Source of the DNA: an uncultured Flavobacteriales bacterium
GTDB lineage: Bacteria > Bacteroidota > Bacteroidia > Flavobacteriales > Vicingaceae
NCBI GenBank assembly: GCA_913052515.1
Contig: CAJXFJ010000059.1
Coordinates: forward strand, 1 to 8,128
Direction of reading: 5' to 3'
DNA length: 8,128 bases
Part shown: one piece after another, positions 6,905 to 8,128 of the stretch
Numbering within the stretch: the stretch's first letter is position 1
Layout of the letters: every line of letters begins with the position of its first letter
Notes under the pieces: model-generated
The model's input: the letters and a program-made list of their open reading frames with translations, nothing else
What the model was told of the DNA's origin: nothing
Database searches by the model: none
Translations under genes and position numbers: made by a program

Positions 6905-7966
6905 ATGAAAAAGCCATATAAAATTCCTTTTCTTGCCTTTAATGTATTGAGGTCATTCTTCAGCCATCAGATAGCAGCTTTCCGCTTGTTGCTCGTTGCT
7001 CGTTGCTCTAGGTTCTCAGCTTTTAGCTCTAGGCTTTTAGCTCTAAGCTTGCTATTTACTTCTTTTTTCCTTTTTAACTGTTCATCTTCTATTGCTCAAC
7101 AAGACCCACAGTTTAATCAGTACTTTTTCAATCCATTAGGAATAAACCCTGCTTATGCCGGAAGCCGCGGAATGTTAAGTGCAGTAGCCATTCACAGAAC
7201 ACAATGGGTAGGCTTTGAAGGAGCACCAAGTTCTCAGGCCTTTGCTATTCATGCTCCAACCAAAGATAAAAAAATGGGATTGGGCTTTCAGCTTATGAAT
7301 GATGTCATAGGTCCAAAAACAACTACGGCTATTTCGGGAGTTTATGCCTATAAAGTAAGAATTAATCGGGGTAGATTGGGTTTTGGACTACGAGCCAGTT
7401 TGTATAATTATACTTTCCGTTGGGATGAAATTGAGTATCGTGATAATTCGAATTATGGTAGCATTGAAAGAGGAAGGGAAAACTATTTAACTCCATCTTT
7501 TGATTTTGGGATGTACTATAGTGATCGAAAAAATTACATCGGCTTTGAGTTAACCCACTTAAATGAAGGTAAACTTGGTATAGAAGGAGATAATGTAAAT
7601 ATAGAAAGCACAGCCCGACAAGAAGCTCAGGCTATTATAACTGCAGGTAGAGCGTTTCGACTGAATCGATATGTTATTTTTAAGCCTTCGGTACTTATAA
7701 AAACAGCTAATAATCGTCCTGCTTTTATCGATGTGAATGCTTCGGTTTTACTTAAGGAAAAGTTATGGCTAGGCATGTCTTATCGCAGAGGTTATGGGGC
7801 CGTAGCTATTCTAGAGTATAACATCAATCGTTCGTTGCGAATAGGATACTCCTATGATATTTCTTTAACCGAATTAAGTAGAAGAAATGGAGGTTCTCAC
7901 GAGATTTTCATCGGCTATGATTTAAATGTTTTTCGTTCACCAATTGTTTCACCGCGATATTTCTAA
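6905..7966 (+). CDS. PorP/SprF-family T9SS outer-membrane protein
   Basis: 353 residues from ATG 6905 to TAA 7964-7966. The in-frame ATG at 6878 overlaps the previous gene and is followed by a non-signal-like MCSSNIKSE, so ATG 6905 (MKKPYK) is preferred. The signal peptide is odd: about 43 residues before the hydrophobic core (LLALSLLFTSFFLF), cleavage SIA|Q at 64/65, with residues 20-50 encoded by a heptamer repeat. The mature start QQDPQFNQYFF, then NPAYAGSRG and HRTQWVGFEGAPSSQAF, is the signature of the PorP/SprF family. The rest alternates strand-like segments (GLGFQLMNDVIGP, GRLGFGLRASLYNY, GMYYS, IGFELTHLNEGKLG, LWLGMSYRRGYGAV) as in a beta-barrel, ending with FIGYDLNVF. The family acts in the outer membrane in secretion or anchoring of SprB-like substrates. 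The type B substrate at 5745-6476 is its probable client. Confidence 0.93.
   Translation: MKKPYKIPFLAFNVLRSFFSHQIAAFRLLLVARCSRFSAFSSRLLALSLLFTSFFLFNCSSSIAQQDPQFNQYFFNPLGINPAYAGSRGMLSAVAIHRTQWVGFEGAPSSQAFAIHAPTKDKKMGLGFQLMNDVIGPKTTTAISGVYAYKVRINRGRLGFGLRASLYNYTFRWDEIEYRDNSNYGSIERGRENYLTPSFDFGMYYSDRKNYIGFELTHLNEGKLGIEGDNVNIESTARQEAQAIITAGRAFRLNRYVIFKPSVLIKTANNRPAFIDVNASVLLKEKLWLGMSYRRGYGAVAILEYNINRSLRIGYSYDISLTELSRRNGGSHEIFIGYDLNVFRSPIVSPRYF
6963..7053 (+). repeat. Thirteen degenerate heptamers in the porP/sprF signal-peptide region
   Basis: From 6963 every seventh base is G for thirteen consecutive units. From 6977 to 7053 all eleven units begin GCT or GTT. Exact copies include GCTCGTT at 6991 and 6998, GCTTTTA at 7019 and 7033, and GCTCTAG at 7005 and 7026. 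Seen in another phase it is GTTGCTC three times at 6988-7008, and a 14-base unit twice at 7020-7047 with one mismatch. It is wholly coding (residues 20-50 of the PorP/SprF precursor). A 7-base unit is out of step with codons, so copy-number change would shift the frame. Confidence 0.85.
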
Positions 7967-8128
7967 ATGAGTAATCCAAAACACATCTCTAAACTTGTAC
8001 TAGCGGGATTCTTTTTAAGCATCTTATTTTTTTTAGGCTCCTCCACTTTTGCTCAAGAAAAGGAATTGAGAAAAGGTATGGAGCATTATAATTATCAAGA
8101 ATTTGCAGACGCAATTCCTTGGTTTAAG
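7967..8128 (+). CDS. Secreted protein, probable TPR/OmpA-type partner of PorP/SprF (3' partial)
   Basis: ATG 7967 directly follows the TAA of the PorP/SprF gene with no gap, and the frame stays open for 54 codons to the window edge. Residues 1-29 are a clear signal peptide (KHISKL, then VLAGFFLSILFFLGSS, cleavage TFA|Q at 29/30). What remains (ELRKGMEHYNYQEFADAIPWF) looks like the first helix pair of a tetratricopeptide-type repeat. In Bacteroidota, PorP/SprF genes are commonly followed by a periplasmic protein with TPR-like repeats, a beta-propeller and a C-terminal OmpA peptidoglycan-binding domain. That identity is inferred from position and the short repeat start; the diagnostic domains are outside the window. 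Confidence 0.8.
   Translation, partial: MSNPKHISKLVLAGFFLSILFFLGSSTFAQEKELRKGMEHYNYQEFADAIPWFK

Noticed and set aside
6963..7053. CRISPR array
   Set aside because: Units are 7 bases long and continuous with no spacers, and they are coding.
7070..7084. Lipoprotein signal (FNC before the mature PorP/SprF protein)
   Set aside because: LFNC does not fit the usual lipobox [LVI][AS][GA]C, and a good SIA|Q signal peptidase I site follows, as in other family members.

Overview
The window reads as a piece of an AT-rich Bacteroidota chromosome, most likely order Flavobacteriales. The evidence is the protein content: a PorP/SprF-type outer-membrane protein, a substrate with the gliding-motility-associated (CHU_C, type B) C-terminal domain of the type IX secretion system (T9SS), an SprB-like repeat, and five signal peptides that all end in Ala|Gln. 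The order and family assignment is inference. All supported genes are on the + strand and tightly packed, with overlaps or gaps of at most 64 bases. Minus-strand open frames are shadows of the + strand genes.

Layout. (1) 1-3161: 3' part of a very large fibre-like surface protein. It has a coiled-coil-like, Asn/Thr/Asp-rich N-terminal part, then VGIGTxxP-type modules, and ends in a compact C-type-lectin/FGE-like domain. (2) 3198-5312: a complete secreted fibre-like protein with nine YadA-head-like turns. (3) 5312-5752: a small secreted beta-rich protein starting in a TGATG overlap. (4) 5745-6476: a secreted SprB-repeat + CHU_C protein starting at TTG, eight bases inside gene 3. (5) 6541-6885: a four-helix-bundle (23S rRNA intervening-sequence protein/S23) family gene. 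(6) 6905-7966: a PorP/SprF-family beta-barrel. (7) 7967-8128: the first 54 codons of a secreted protein, probably the TPR/OmpA-type partner often found after PorP/SprF.

Working model: genes 1-4 make secreted surface or adhesin-like products. Gene 4 carries a type B T9SS C-terminal domain and gene 6 is the PorP/SprF-type protein that this class of substrate usually needs, so they are a likely cognate pair. Gene 5 has no obvious role here and looks like an insertion into the cluster.

The most unusual signal is not a gene. Three places (3229-3294, 6477-6512 and 6963-7053) carry degenerate repeats with a strict 7-base period. Two of them are built as inverted repeats. Two lie inside coding sequence just after the start codon and encode the oversized n-regions of the signal peptides of genes 2 and 6. 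Because 7 is not a multiple of 3, loss or gain of one unit would switch the frame of the PorP/SprF gene. Two same-family arrays (GCTTTTA-type) also bracket the four-helix-bundle gene. No tRNA, rRNA, CRISPR array, transposase, reverse transcriptase or convincing promoter was seen.
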